Assembly (NCBI GenBank): GCA_041397725.1
Contig: JAWKVZ010000005.1
Location: 1 to 64,000, forward strand
Source of the DNA: JAGRKR01 sp041397725
GTDB lineage: Bacteria; Pseudomonadota; Alphaproteobacteria; Rhizobiales; Hyphomicrobiaceae
Length of the DNA: 64,000 bases
Reading direction: 5' to 3'
Shown here: in pieces, positions 1 to 8,534 of the stretch
Layout: each line of letters opens with the position of its first letter
Position numbering within the stretch: the first letter of the stretch is position 1
Translations under genes and position numbers: made by a program
The notes under the pieces: model-generated
Databases searched by the model: none
Seen by the model: only the letters and a program-made list of their open reading frames with translations
What the model was told of the DNA's origin: nothing

Positions 1-220
1 GATCGCGGCGATCCTCGGCGTGCAGGCCGGTGATCCGCTGCTCGTCGTCGAGCGGGACTTCTTCAGCGACGCCGGACGCATCATCCAGACCGGCAAGGCG
101 TACTATCGCACCGATCATCATCGCTACATGATCACGATCTCGCTGCTCGAGAAGCCGCCGGGGCGGCCGGGGTTCCAGTTCCCGGCCCAGCACCAGCCCG
201 ATCCGCAGGACCAGAATTGA
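1..220 (+). CDS. GntR-family transcriptional regulator, C-terminal UTRA domain (5' partial)
   Basis: The reading frame is open from base 2 to the stop at 218-220, so only the last 72 residues are inside the window. The segment GDPLLVVERDFFSDAGRIIQ followed by the AYYRTDHHRY strand pattern is typical of the UTRA effector-binding domain at the end of HutC-subfamily GntR regulators. The N-terminal winged-helix part lies outside the window. By position it could regulate the TAXI-TRAP genes that follow on the same strand about 185 bp later. That is inference from adjacency, because the DNA-binding half and any operator cannot be examined here. Confidence 0.75.
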   Translation, partial: IAAILGVQAGDPLLVVERDFFSDAGRIIQTGKAYYRTDHHRYMITISLLEKPPGRPGFQFPAQHQPDPQDQN

Positions 221-405
221 GGCGCCAGCCGGCGTGCGCGCTCGGCAGCGGTCCCCTTGCCTTGGCCCAAAGTTGAAGACCGTCGCTGGCCGATAGGGCT
301 CGCCGATCTGGCTTCCGGCCGGACCCTCGACTATGATCGCGGCGTCTGCGAGGCCTCCCGAGGACGTAAGAATTGGAGAGGCGCCCGCGCAAGGGAGGAT
401 TTGCA

Positions 406-1350
406 ATGCATTCAAGACTGAGGCCAGTCGTTCTCGCCATCGGCCTGTCCGTCGTCGCCGCTGGCGGCGCGCACGCCGCCAATCTCAAGCTCGTGACCGG
501 ACCGCAGGGCGGCTCATGGTATCCGCTGGGCGGCGCCATCAAGGGTCTCATGGAGAAGGCCATGCCCGGCACGACCATGCAGGTCGGCCCCGGTGCAGGC
601 ATCGCCAACGTCAAGGCGATCGAGGCCGGCAAGGCGGACTTCGGGTTCGCCAACTCCGTATCCACGGTCGACGCCATCAACGGCAAGGCGCCCTTCGAGA
701 AGCCCTACAAGAAGGTGTGCCACGTCGCGACGCTCTACCCGCAGTATTTCCAGGTCGTCGCTCTCGCCGACAGCGGTATCAAGCTGCCGGGTGACTTCAA
801 GGGCAAGGGCCTGACCACGCAGAAGCGCGGCAACACCGGCGAGCAGATCACCGCGCATCTGCTGCAGGCGTACGGCATGAAGTACAGCGACCTCTCCAAG
901 GTCAGCCAGGGCTCCTATACGGATTCCGTCAGCCAGCTCAAGGACGGCAATGCCCAGTTCTTCACGCTCGGCACCACCATCCCGGCGAGCGCCATCATGG
1001 ATCTCGCCGCTGCCCGCAAGATCCGCATGATCCCGGTCCCCGACGCGGGACTGAAGAAGATGCAGGCCATCAACCCCGGCTATCGCCGCATCATCGTGCC
1101 CAAGGGCACGTATCCCGGCCAGACCGAGGATGTGCCGACGATCGGCTACGCCACGCATCTGATCGCGCGCTGCGACCTGGACGGCAAGGTCGTGAAAGCC
1201 CTGCTTCAGGCCATGGTCGGCGGCGTCGGTGATCTCGCTGCTATCGCCAAGGCGATGAAGGGTCTGACGCCGAAAGTCATGGCCGCGGACATCGGCGTGC
1301 CGCTGCACAAGGGCGCGCAGGAATTCTTCAAGGAGAAGGGCGCGCTCTAG
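406..1350 (+). CDS. TAXI-family TRAP transporter solute-binding protein
   Basis: A periplasmic receptor of 314 residues for a tripartite ATP-independent (TRAP) transporter of the TAXI subclass. A Sec signal peptide ends near residue 26 (GGAHA-AN). The mature start LKLVTGPQGGSWYPLGGAIK is the classic TAXI opening, followed by a VGPGAGIANVKAIEAGKADFG ligand-binding region. I chose the ATG at 406 over an in-frame TTG at 373 because AGGGAGG lies 5-6 bases upstream of it. The fused permease follows 196 bp downstream on the same strand, which is the usual pairing. TAXI receptors bind small carboxylates or amino acids such as glutamate; the substrate here is not deducible. Confidence 0.93.
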   Translation: MHSRLRPVVLAIGLSVVAAGGAHAANLKLVTGPQGGSWYPLGGAIKGLMEKAMPGTTMQVGPGAGIANVKAIEAGKADFGFANSVSTVDAINGKAPFEKPYKKVCHVATLYPQYFQVVALADSGIKLPGDFKGKGLTTQKRGNTGEQITAHLLQAYGMKYSDLSKVSQGSYTDSVSQLKDGNAQFFTLGTTIPASAIMDLAAARKIRMIPVPDAGLKKMQAINPGYRRIIVPKGTYPGQTEDVPTIGYATHLIARCDLDGKVVKALLQAMVGGVGDLAAIAKAMKGLTPKVMAADIGVPLHKGAQEFFKEKGAL

Positions 1351-1546
1351 CCCGCATCGCGGCATCGTCATGTCGCCAGCGTGCAGCCGGTCTCAGATCG
1401 GCTGCACGCGGTTTCGCCTGAAACAAGGCTGGTGACTGGGGCGCCGCGTCTACTTCCAAGAGATATTTCGTCTGCCGGGCGCTCGAGGCTCAGGCGTCGC
1501 CAGCTTCCGTTGCGACCGGTACGACCTCCCATTGCAAGGCAGTGCC

Positions 1547-3409
1547 ATGACCGATGCGTCGAAGAAGTGGTCTTTCGGGGTCTGGGCCATCACGATCGTC
1601 GGCGCGGCAATGTCGGGCTACCACCTCTACGTCGCCTTCTTCGGCGCCCCTGACGCCCAGACGTTCCGCACCACGCATCTGCTGTTTGCGCTCGTCCTGG
1701 CATTCCTGATCTATCCATTCCTCTCCGGCCGGAAACGCGAAAATCCGGGCGCGCTCGAGTTTCTGATGATCGCCCTGTCGATCGCCGCATGCGGCTACCA
1801 GTACTGGGCCCAGGAGTACATCGACAACCGCATGATCTACGTCGACGACCTGCGGACCGGCGATTGGATCTGCGGGTTGCTGATGGTCGTTCTGCTGCTC
1901 GAGGCGACCCGCCGCGTCATGGGGCTCGTGCTGCCTATTACGGCCCTCGTGTTCATCGTCTATGCGCTTCTCGTGCACAAGACGGCGCCCTCGGCCCTGC
2001 TGGAGCAGCTCTACCTGACGACCGATGGCATCCTCGGCATCCCCGTCGGCGTCTCGGCTACGTATGTCGTGCTCTTCATCCTGTTCGGATCGTTCGTCGA
2101 GCGCACGGGAACCGGCAAGCTCTTCATGGATTTTGCCATGGCGCTCACCGGCCACACGGCGGGAGGGCCGGCCAAGGTCGCCTGCATCACCAGCGCCATG
2201 TTCGGCACTGTCTCCGGCAGCGCCGTGGCCAACGTCATGACCACCGGCACGTTCTCCATTCCGCTCATGAAGCGCATCGGCTTCTCGCCGGCCTTCGCCG
2301 GAGCCGTGGAAGCGGTGGCATCGACGGGCGGGCAGATCATGCCGCCGATCATGGGAGCCGCCGCATTCGTTATGGCGGAATTCCTGGGCGTGCCCTATGC
2401 CACGATCGCGCTCTATGCGCTCATCCCGGCGCTGCTCTACTTTGGAGCGGTGTTCTTCGCCGTGCATTTCGAGGCCCGCCGGCTCGGCATGACCGGCCTG
2501 CCGCGCTCGGAGCTGCCCTCGCTCAGCGTCACGCTCAGGGAGCAGGGCCATCTCTTCATCCCGCTGGCGGTCATCATCGGTGTTCTCGTCTCGGGGTTCA
2601 GCGCACCGTTCTCCGCGCTGTGTGGCATCGCCGCGGTGTTTCCGACGGTGCTGCTGCGCAAGTCGACCCGCCATCATCTCAACTTCGCCAACATGACCGC
2701 AGCTCTCGTCGATGGCGCGCGCAACGCCGTCGCCGTGGCGCTCGCCTGCGGCTGCGCCGGGATCGTCATCGGCGTGATCGCGCTGACGGGTCTTGGCATC
2801 GACTTCACCGCCTTCGTGCTCAAGCTCTCGCAGAATTCGCTCGTCCTGGCGCTGATCCTGACAATGCTGGCGGGTATCGTGCTGGGCATGGGCATGCCGA
2901 CGACGCCGGCCTACATCATGCAGGTGGCTCTGCTGGTGCCGGCCGTGGTCAAGCTCGGTGTGTCGGTCGAGGCGGCGCACATGTTCGTGTTCTACTTCGC
3001 CATCCTCTCGGCCATCACGCCGCCGGTGGCGCTGGCCGTCTATGCCGCGAACGGCCTCTCCGGGGCCGGGCTGTGGGAATCCGGCTGGGCGGCGGTCAAG
3101 CTCGGACTGACGGGCTACATCATCCCGTTCATGTTCGTGTTCGGTCCGTCGCTGCTGCTGATCGGCGAACCCGTCACCATTGTGACCACGACGGTGACGG
3201 CGATCTGCGGCGTCATCCTGCTGGCGGCAGGCTTGCACGGATACCTGCTGACGCACGCCCCTTGGTGGCAGCGCGTGCTGATGGTGGCGGCCGCGGTTTT
3301 CCTGATCAAGCCGGGCATCTACACGGACCTGTTGGGGGTGGCCTGCGCCGTGGTGGTCATCGCGGCCCAGATCATGTCGCGCGCCGCCGCGCGCTCGGCC
3401 AGCGCCTGA
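1547..3409 (+). CDS. TRAP transporter fused permease (DctQM-type, TAXI-associated)
   Basis: An inner-membrane permease of 620 residues in which the small four-helix subunit and the large twelve-helix subunit are fused, as is normal for TAXI systems. The N-terminal quarter is the DctQ-like part. The remainder is the DctM core, with the conserved GSAVANVMTTGTFSIPLMKR block near residues 225-245 and the GMGMPTTPAYIMQ signature near residue 450. It should use the sodium or proton gradient to import the ligand delivered by the upstream binding protein. The ATG at 1547 is preferred over a TTG at 1532 because it is preceded by an AAGGCAG ribosome-binding stretch and starts a typical soluble leader. 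Confidence 0.93.
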   Translation: MTDASKKWSFGVWAITIVGAAMSGYHLYVAFFGAPDAQTFRTTHLLFALVLAFLIYPFLSGRKRENPGALEFLMIALSIAACGYQYWAQEYIDNRMIYVDDLRTGDWICGLLMVVLLLEATRRVMGLVLPITALVFIVYALLVHKTAPSALLEQLYLTTDGILGIPVGVSATYVVLFILFGSFVERTGTGKLFMDFAMALTGHTAGGPAKVACITSAMFGTVSGSAVANVMTTGTFSIPLMKRIGFSPAFAGAVEAVASTGGQIMPPIMGAAAFVMAEFLGVPYATIALYALIPALLYFGAVFFAVHFEARRLGMTGLPRSELPSLSVTLREQGHLFIPLAVIIGVLVSGFSAPFSALCGIAAVFPTVLLRKSTRHHLNFANMTAALVDGARNAVAVALACGCAGIVIGVIALTGLGIDFTAFVLKLSQNSLVLALILTMLAGIVLGMGMPTTPAYIMQVALLVPAVVKLGVSVEAAHMFVFYFAILSAITPPVALAVYAANGLSGAGLWESGWAAVKLGLTGYIIPFMFVFGPSLLLIGEPVTIVTTTVTAICGVILLAAGLHGYLLTHAPWWQRVLMVAAAVFLIKPGIYTDLLGVACAVVVIAAQIMSRAAARSASA

Positions 3410-3455
3410 ATGAGGGGCGGACGTCGCGCGTGCCCGCAAGGGGTCCGATCGCCGG

Positions 3456-4103
3456 CTAGAACCGCGGGTCCACGACGCGGTCGGGCTGGTTCTCGGGCGC
3501 TGCGTGGATGAAGGCCGGCTCGCTGCGGCAGGCGTCCGCGATGCGCTTCAGAGTCGGAAATCCGCCGAGATCGACCCCGCGGCGCTCGAAGACCCGATAC
3601 TGCGGATAGAGAAAGCAGTCGGCGAGGCCTGGGCGATCTCCGAAGCAGAACCGTCCCGCCAGCGGCTCGCGCGAGAGAAGCCCTTCCAGGCCCGCGCAGC
3701 CGACGAGCGCCCAATGACGATACCACTCTGTCATGACATCGGCCCCGAAGCGCTCGAGGAGATGATCGCGGATGCTTGTGCCGGTTCGGCCCTGCAATTC
3801 GGCAGCGACCGCGACGGCGACGGCCCGCGAGCGCGCCCGGGCGGCGGCATCCTCCGGCAGGAGCGCCGGATCGGGATAGACCTCCTCCAGATACTCGATG
3901 ATCGCCAGGGATTGGCAGATCGTCGCCGCACCGTCGACCAGCGTCGGTACGATCCCCTGGGGATTGACGGCGCGATAGGCCGGGCTGTGTTGCTCGTTGC
4001 GTGACAGATCGACAGGCCGCAGCTCGGCCTCGAGGCCCTTCAGCGCCAGAGCGATGCGAACCCTGAAGGTCGCGGCCGACCGCCAGTAGCCATAGAGAAT
4101 CAT
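3456..4103 (-). CDS. Glutathione S-transferase, zeta / maleylacetoacetate-isomerase-like
   Basis: 215 residues with an N-terminal thioredoxin-like domain (residues 1-80) and a C-terminal helical domain. The opening YWRSAATFRVRIALALKG aligns with the zeta-class SSCxxRVRIAL motif, but the motif cysteine is replaced by alanine. The glutathione-binding loop NPQGIVPTLVDG and QSLAIIEYLEE are intact. Zeta GSTs isomerise maleylacetoacetate or maleylpyruvate in aromatic catabolism; losing the cysteine does not necessarily abolish activity, so the exact substrate is open. I used the ATG at 4103 because GST homology begins there; an open reading frame continues upstream without recognisable content. It lies between, and opposite to, the TRAP permease and the TctC-type gene. 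Confidence 0.85.
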   Translation of the reverse strand: MILYGYWRSAATFRVRIALALKGLEAELRPVDLSRNEQHSPAYRAVNPQGIVPTLVDGAATICQSLAIIEYLEEVYPDPALLPEDAAARARSRAVAVAVAAELQGRTGTSIRDHLLERFGADVMTEWYRHWALVGCAGLEGLLSREPLAGRFCFGDRPGLADCFLYPQYRVFERRGVDLGGFPTLKRIADACRSEPAFIHAAPENQPDRVVDPRF

Positions 4104-4237
4104 GCCGGCCTCCGATTGCTTCTTCCCTGTAATCATCATGGCACATAAGATCGCCGGCGGGTCTGCTCCGCTCGGGCTACAGGGGCCCGTGAAATGGAAT
4201 AGAGCCGCAGAAAAAGAATACGACAGGGAGGACGGAA

Positions 4238-5251
4238 ATGCGTGACCATCGAACCGAATTGAGCGCATGGCAGACCAGGCCGGCGCGCTGGCTTGGGGCC
4301 CTGCTCGCGATCGCCGCCTTGGTGTTGCCGGCTGGCAGCGCGCGCGCCGAGTATCCGGACAAGCCGATCACCTTCATCGTCGGTCTGGCTGCGGGCGGCG
4401 GCGTCGATACCTACGCGCGCACGCTTGCTGCGTTGATGCAGAAGGATCTCGGCAAGCCGATCAACATCGTCAACAAGACCGGTGGCGGCCAGGTCATCGC
4501 CCTCAAGGCGTTCCTCGAGCAGAAGCCGGACGGCTACACCCTGTTCTTCCACTCGGGCACGACGTCGCTCGTGACCCACATCCAGGGCCGCGCCCCGGCG
4601 AGCCCGATCACGGACATGCGTACCGTCGGCTCGGTCGGTGCGTTGAGCGCGGCGCTCTGCGTCCCCGCCGCCAGTCCCTTCAAGTCGGCCAAGGACGTGG
4701 TCGAGGCGATCCGCAAGCAGCCGGGCAAGCTGCGCTGGGGGCATCCCGGACGCGGCAGCAACCATCATCTGAGCGGCGCCGGGTTCCTGGCTGCCAACAA
4801 GCTGGTCGCCCAGGACGTGCCGACCAAGGGCGGCTCGAAGGCCCGGGTCCTGCTCGCGGCAAACCAGGTCGATTTCGGCTTCATCGGCATCCAGCTCATC
4901 ACCGGATTCGAGGCCAAGATCCGCTGTCTCGGTGTCGTGCCGCACCGGGCCGATCCCGTCCTGTCGTCCTATAAGCCGCTCAACACGCAGGGCTTCAAGT
5001 CACCCGACGTGTCGACGCCGATGGTCCTCGCCGCGCCGAAGGGCACGCCCGACGCCATCTATGACAAGCTGGTCAAGGCCGCCGCCAAGGCCGCCAAGTC
5101 GCCCGAGTTTGATCAGATCCTGCGGCGTGCCGGCCTGGGCGCGGCGTACATGAGCCCGAAGGAGGCGGTCGACTATCTCAAGACCGTGCACGGCGAAATC
5201 AAGCCGCTCGTGTCCTCGACGCTGATGGGGACGGACAAGGGCAAGAAGTGA
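4238..5251 (+). CDS. Tripartite tricarboxylate transporter substrate-binding protein (TctC/Bug family)
   Basis: 337 residues: a long N-terminal signal region with a hydrophobic core at about residues 17-33 and an Ala-x-Ala cleavage site before EYPDKPITFIV, then the Bug fold. The VGLAAGGGVDTYART loop and the NIVNKTGGGQ segment are standard family ligand loops. The ATG at 4238 follows a GACAGGGAGGACG ribosome-binding site. No TctA or TctB membrane subunits are nearby, so this is an orphan receptor, a common situation in this family. The enolase-superfamily enzyme and TcuA-like dehydrogenase nearby suggest a di- or tricarboxylate-type ligand, but that is inferred from context only. Confidence 0.92.
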   Translation: MRDHRTELSAWQTRPARWLGALLAIAALVLPAGSARAEYPDKPITFIVGLAAGGGVDTYARTLAALMQKDLGKPINIVNKTGGGQVIALKAFLEQKPDGYTLFFHSGTTSLVTHIQGRAPASPITDMRTVGSVGALSAALCVPAASPFKSAKDVVEAIRKQPGKLRWGHPGRGSNHHLSGAGFLAANKLVAQDVPTKGGSKARVLLAANQVDFGFIGIQLITGFEAKIRCLGVVPHRADPVLSSYKPLNTQGFKSPDVSTPMVLAAPKGTPDAIYDKLVKAAAKAAKSPEFDQILRRAGLGAAYMSPKEAVDYLKTVHGEIKPLVSSTLMGTDKGKK

Positions 5252-5254
5252 AAA

Positions 5255-5296
5255 CTGCCGCCCCGCCGGGCGCTGACGCTCCCGGCGGGGCGGCAG
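5255..5296. terminator. Perfect 16-bp GC-rich hairpin between two co-directional genes
   Basis: The arms 5255-5270 and 5281-5296 are exactly complementary, all 16 pairs, with a 10-base loop. On the minus strand the stem is followed by TTTT (5251-5254), so intrinsic termination looks more natural in that direction. On the plus strand it sits 3 bases after the TctC-type stop and 51 bases before the next gene, without a U-tract. It could act as a partial terminator or as an mRNA-stabilising hairpin that sets different levels for the two genes. Confidence 0.6.
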
Positions 5297-5347
5297 TCAT
5301 GTCTCGGCCGGGCTGCCGCTCGACCGCGCGCAGAAGGAGACCCCAGC

Positions 5348-6454
5348 ATGAAGATCACGTCACTGACGGCCTACAAGGTGCGCGTGCCGACCAAGGGCGA
5401 CTACAAGATGGCCCGCGGCACGCACAAGGCGCTGAGCACGCTTATCGTCAAGCTCGAGACCGACAGCGGCCACGTGGGTTACGGCGATTCCCACCAGGGC
5501 GTCGCCGGCTACACGCCCGAAACCGTCGAGACCATGCATGCCGTCGTCAGCCACACCTATGCCCCGGCGCTCAAGGGCCAGGAGCTGACTTCGGTGGAAG
5601 GGCTGCACGCCCTGCTCTCGAGCGAGCGGATGGGCAATCAGTTCGCCCGCAGCGCCGTCGAGATGGCCGCCTTCGATGCGCTGGCGCGCAGCTACGACCT
5701 CTCGATCGCCCAGTTGCTCGGCGGTCCCGTACGTCGCAGCCTGAAGCTGTCGGCCAGCATCGGCATCGATACGCCCGAGAAGGTGGCCGAAACGGCGCGA
5801 GGCTATGTCGCCGGCGGCTACGGCACGGTTAAGGTCAAGGTGGGCACGGCGGACGTGCAGCAGGACATCGCGCGGGTGCGGGCCGTCCGTCAGGCCGTCG
5901 GCGACGGTGTGCGCATTCGCGTCGACGCCAATGCCGGCTATTCAATCTCGGATGCGCTCACCTTCATGCGCGGAATTGGCGAGCTCGGGCTCGAGCACGT
6001 CGAGCAGCCCGTAGCCGGCCAGGATATCGACGGCATGGTGCGGCTCCGGCGGCTCGGGGCGGCACCGATCATGGCAGACGAGAGCGTGGTGACGCCGAGC
6101 GACGCCTATCGCTTCATCGCGGCGGGCGCGGTGGATGCCGTGAAGATCAAGATCACAAAGGTCGGCGGCTATATCAACGCCCGCAAGATCATCGACATCT
6201 GCGAGGCGGCCGGCACCCAGCTCATCATCGGCCAGGGCATGTGCTCCAGTCTGGAGGCGGCGGCGGAGGCCCAGATCGCATGCGCCTACAACCACGTCTG
6301 CGACGTCGCCGAGATGGTCGGCCCCACCAAGCTTGCCGACGATCTCTCGAGGACGCCGATGGACCTCAGTGCCGGCACGCTCGACCTGCCGCCCGGCAAG
6401 GGTATCGGGCTCGACATCGACGAGGCGAAGCTGCGGGAGTACACGATCGCCTGA
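5348..6454 (+). CDS. Mandelate racemase / muconate lactonizing enzyme family protein
   Basis: 368 residues of the enolase superfamily. The N-terminal capping domain spans about 1-125 and the C-terminal barrel follows. Visible active-site residues are the KxK pair K162/K164, the metal ligands D193 (with N195), E219 and D244 (in ADES), and a lysine of the KIKITKVGG block (K268 or K271) on the opposite face, which is the MLE-subgroup arrangement. Such enzymes abstract a proton alpha to a carboxylate (cycloisomerases, dipeptide epimerases, dehydratases, racemases). The substrate cannot be assigned. The neighbouring binding protein and flavin dehydrogenases make a carboxylic acid likely. A good ribosome-binding site (AGAAGGAGA) precedes the ATG. 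Confidence 0.9.
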   Translation: MKITSLTAYKVRVPTKGDYKMARGTHKALSTLIVKLETDSGHVGYGDSHQGVAGYTPETVETMHAVVSHTYAPALKGQELTSVEGLHALLSSERMGNQFARSAVEMAAFDALARSYDLSIAQLLGGPVRRSLKLSASIGIDTPEKVAETARGYVAGGYGTVKVKVGTADVQQDIARVRAVRQAVGDGVRIRVDANAGYSISDALTFMRGIGELGLEHVEQPVAGQDIDGMVRLRRLGAAPIMADESVVTPSDAYRFIAAGAVDAVKIKITKVGGYINARKIIDICEAAGTQLIIGQGMCSSLEAAAEAQIACAYNHVCDVAEMVGPTKLADDLSRTPMDLSAGTLDLPPGKGIGLDIDEAKLREYTIA

Positions 6455-6521
6455 GGCGTACCGGCTGCGACTGCGGGCTGGGTGCTTGCCGGAAAGGGCG
6501 GGGGAGCCGAGCGGCGAAGCG

Positions 6522-6983
6522 TCAGATGTTGCGCCGCTTCGCGACCCCCTCGATATGCTCGCTGCCGGCGAAGTAGCGGAAGGTGGCGACGCCGGTCGCG
6601 CAGAGCCGGCCGTAGCTGTCGCGGACCTCGCCCGTCGTCGTACCGATGCGCTCGTGGATGCCGTCGAGCCGGCCTGTGGCGATGAGCTTGCCCTGGCCGT
6701 TCTCGTCGAGCTGGGCGCTATCGACGAACGTGGTTGCCAGGCTCACGGTCACGGCGAAACGGGCATGGCCCGGCACCGAGCACCAGCACACGGCGTGTCC
6801 GAGAGCCGCATCCAGGAGAGTCATGTAGACGCCGCCATGGACGATGTTGAGACTGTTCATGTGCTCGGGCCCGAGGATCAGCTCGATCTCGGCGAAGCCA
6901 TCCCGCCAGGCGGTGGTCGTATAGCCGACATGGCGGCGGAATCCCCGGGCGCGGGCGGGCGGCGCTTCATTTTTCTCTTGCAT
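6522..6983 (-). CDS. PaaI-family hotdog-fold thioesterase
   Basis: 153 residues forming a single hotdog domain. The signature NIVHGGVYMTLLDAALGHAV carries H49-G50-G51 and the catalytic acid D58 of the 4HBT/PaaI group, which hydrolyse acyl- or aryl-CoA thioesters. I took the ATG at 6983: upstream in-frame sequence shows no conservation pattern and a GAAAGG stretch lies just before this start. The gene is convergent with the enolase-family gene and divergent from the GlcD-type gene, sharing about 58 bp of upstream DNA with the latter. A role in CoA-ester turnover during acid catabolism fits the neighbourhood; the substrate is unknown. Confidence 0.87.
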   Translation of the reverse strand: MQEKNEAPPARARGFRRHVGYTTTAWRDGFAEIELILGPEHMNSLNIVHGGVYMTLLDAALGHAVCWCSVPGHARFAVTVSLATTFVDSAQLDENGQGKLIATGRLDGIHERIGTTTGEVRDSYGRLCATGVATFRYFAGSEHIEGVAKRRNI

Positions 6984-7041
6984 CGCGTCGCGTGACCTTT
7001 CGTTATCCTGCTTCCCGCTCTTAACACGCCAGGACGAGCCC

Positions 7042-8487
7042 ATGACTGCGACCATAGGCACCCGCCACGCTGCCTCACAAGCCACTCTCGACCGCCTGAA
7101 GCGGATCGTCGGACCGGCGGGCTTCATCGACGACCCGCGCGAGCTCGTCGCCTACTGCTCGTCGTGGCGCGGCAACTGGGTGGGGCGAGTGCCGCTCCTG
7201 CTGCGGCCGGCGAGCACGGCGGAAGTCCAGGAGATCGTCCGCGTCTGCGCCGAAGCGCGCCTGGCGATCGTGCCGCAGGGCGGCAACACCGGGCTCACCG
7301 GCGCGAGCCAGCCCCACGACGACGGCAGCGAGATCATCGTCTCGACCGCCCGCATGAAGCAGATCCGCGAGATCGACACGGAGAACGACACGATCACGGT
7401 CGAGGCCGGCGTGGTGCTGAAGGACATCCAGGACGCCGCTGGCGGAGTCAACAGGCTGTTTCCCCTGAGCCTCGGCGCGGAAGGCTCGTGCCAGATCGGC
7501 GGTAACATCTCGACCAACGCCGGGGGAATCCAGGTCCTGCGCTATGGCAACACCCGCAATCTCGTGCTCGGGCTCGAGGTCGTGCTCGCCGACGGCCAGC
7601 TCTGGGACGGGCTCAGAGCGCTGCGCAAGGACAACACGGGCTACGACCTCAAGCAGCTCTTCATCGGTGGCGAGGGCAGCCTCGGCATCATCACGGCGGC
7701 CGTTCTCAAGTTGTTTCCCAAGCCGTCCGAGCAACAGACAGCGTTCATCGCCGTCGAGGGCCCAGAGGCCGGGGTCAAGCTGCTCGGCTTCATGCGCGAG
7801 GCCTTCGGCGACAGCGTGACGTCCTTCGAGCTGATCCGGCGCTCGATCATCGACTTCCTGCTCGCAGGCGTGCCGGGTCATTCCGATCCGCTCGCCTCCG
7901 TCCATCCCTGGTACGTGCTGATGGAGATCGCTGACCAGGGCGCGCCGGGCACTCTGCACGAGCCGCTTGCCGAAGCGCTGGAGAGGGCGATGGAAAGCGG
8001 CCTCGTCACCGACGCCGTCATCGCCAATTCGGGCGAGCAGGCCAAGAAACTCTGGAAAATGCGGGAGGACCTGGCGGAAGCCCAGAAATCGGCCGGCGGC
8101 AGCATTGCCCACGACATCTCCGTGCCGCTGTCGCGCATCGCCGAGTTCATCCGACGCGCCGATGCCGCCGTCGAGAAAGCCTATCCCGGCGTGCGCCACT
8201 GCTCGTTCGGCCACGTCGGCGACGGCAACCTGCATTATAATCCCGTGCGTCCGACCGACTGGACATACGAGCGCTTCGCCGCCGAGACGGCCAACGTGAA
8301 CCGCCTCGTCCACGACATCGTCGTCGAGCTCGGTGGCTCGATCAGCGCCGAGCACGGCATCGGTCGCTTGAGGCTCGCCGAGAACATTCATTACAAAAGC
8401 CCGGTGGAGGTGGAGCTGATGCGCCGCATTAAGCGCGCGTTCGATCCCGACAACATCCTCAATCCCGGCAAGACCGTATCGACCTAG
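7042..8487 (+). CDS. FAD-binding oxidoreductase, GlcD / D-2-hydroxyacid dehydrogenase type
   Basis: 481 residues. The N-terminal PCMH FAD domain (about 45-225) contains PQGGNTGLTGASQP and the GGNISTNAGG segment that bind FAD. The C-terminal FAD-oxidase domain ends with the conserved HVGDGNLHYN metal/substrate motif near residue 400 and the EHGIGRLR and DPDNILNPGK blocks. This is the pattern of GlcD, D-lactate dehydrogenase and D-2-hydroxyglutarate dehydrogenase. It probably oxidises a D-2-hydroxyacid and passes electrons to the quinone pool or an electron-transfer flavoprotein. The TcuA-like gene follows 47 bp later on the same strand, so the two are likely co-transcribed. Confidence 0.93.
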   Translation: MTATIGTRHAASQATLDRLKRIVGPAGFIDDPRELVAYCSSWRGNWVGRVPLLLRPASTAEVQEIVRVCAEARLAIVPQGGNTGLTGASQPHDDGSEIIVSTARMKQIREIDTENDTITVEAGVVLKDIQDAAGGVNRLFPLSLGAEGSCQIGGNISTNAGGIQVLRYGNTRNLVLGLEVVLADGQLWDGLRALRKDNTGYDLKQLFIGGEGSLGIITAAVLKLFPKPSEQQTAFIAVEGPEAGVKLLGFMREAFGDSVTSFELIRRSIIDFLLAGVPGHSDPLASVHPWYVLMEIADQGAPGTLHEPLAEALERAMESGLVTDAVIANSGEQAKKLWKMREDLAEAQKSAGGSIAHDISVPLSRIAEFIRRADAAVEKAYPGVRHCSFGHVGDGNLHYNPVRPTDWTYERFAAETANVNRLVHDIVVELGGSISAEHGIGRLRLAENIHYKSPVEVELMRRIKRAFDPDNILNPGKTVST

Positions 8488-8534
8488 AGGCGCCGTGCGC
8501 CCGCTCGCCATCCCCAAGCAAGAAGGATAATTCC

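Noticed and set aside
1490..3439. 649-codon minus-strand frame over the TRAP permease
   Set aside because: His/Arg/Glu/Asp-rich shadow of a transmembrane gene; no start signal or family.
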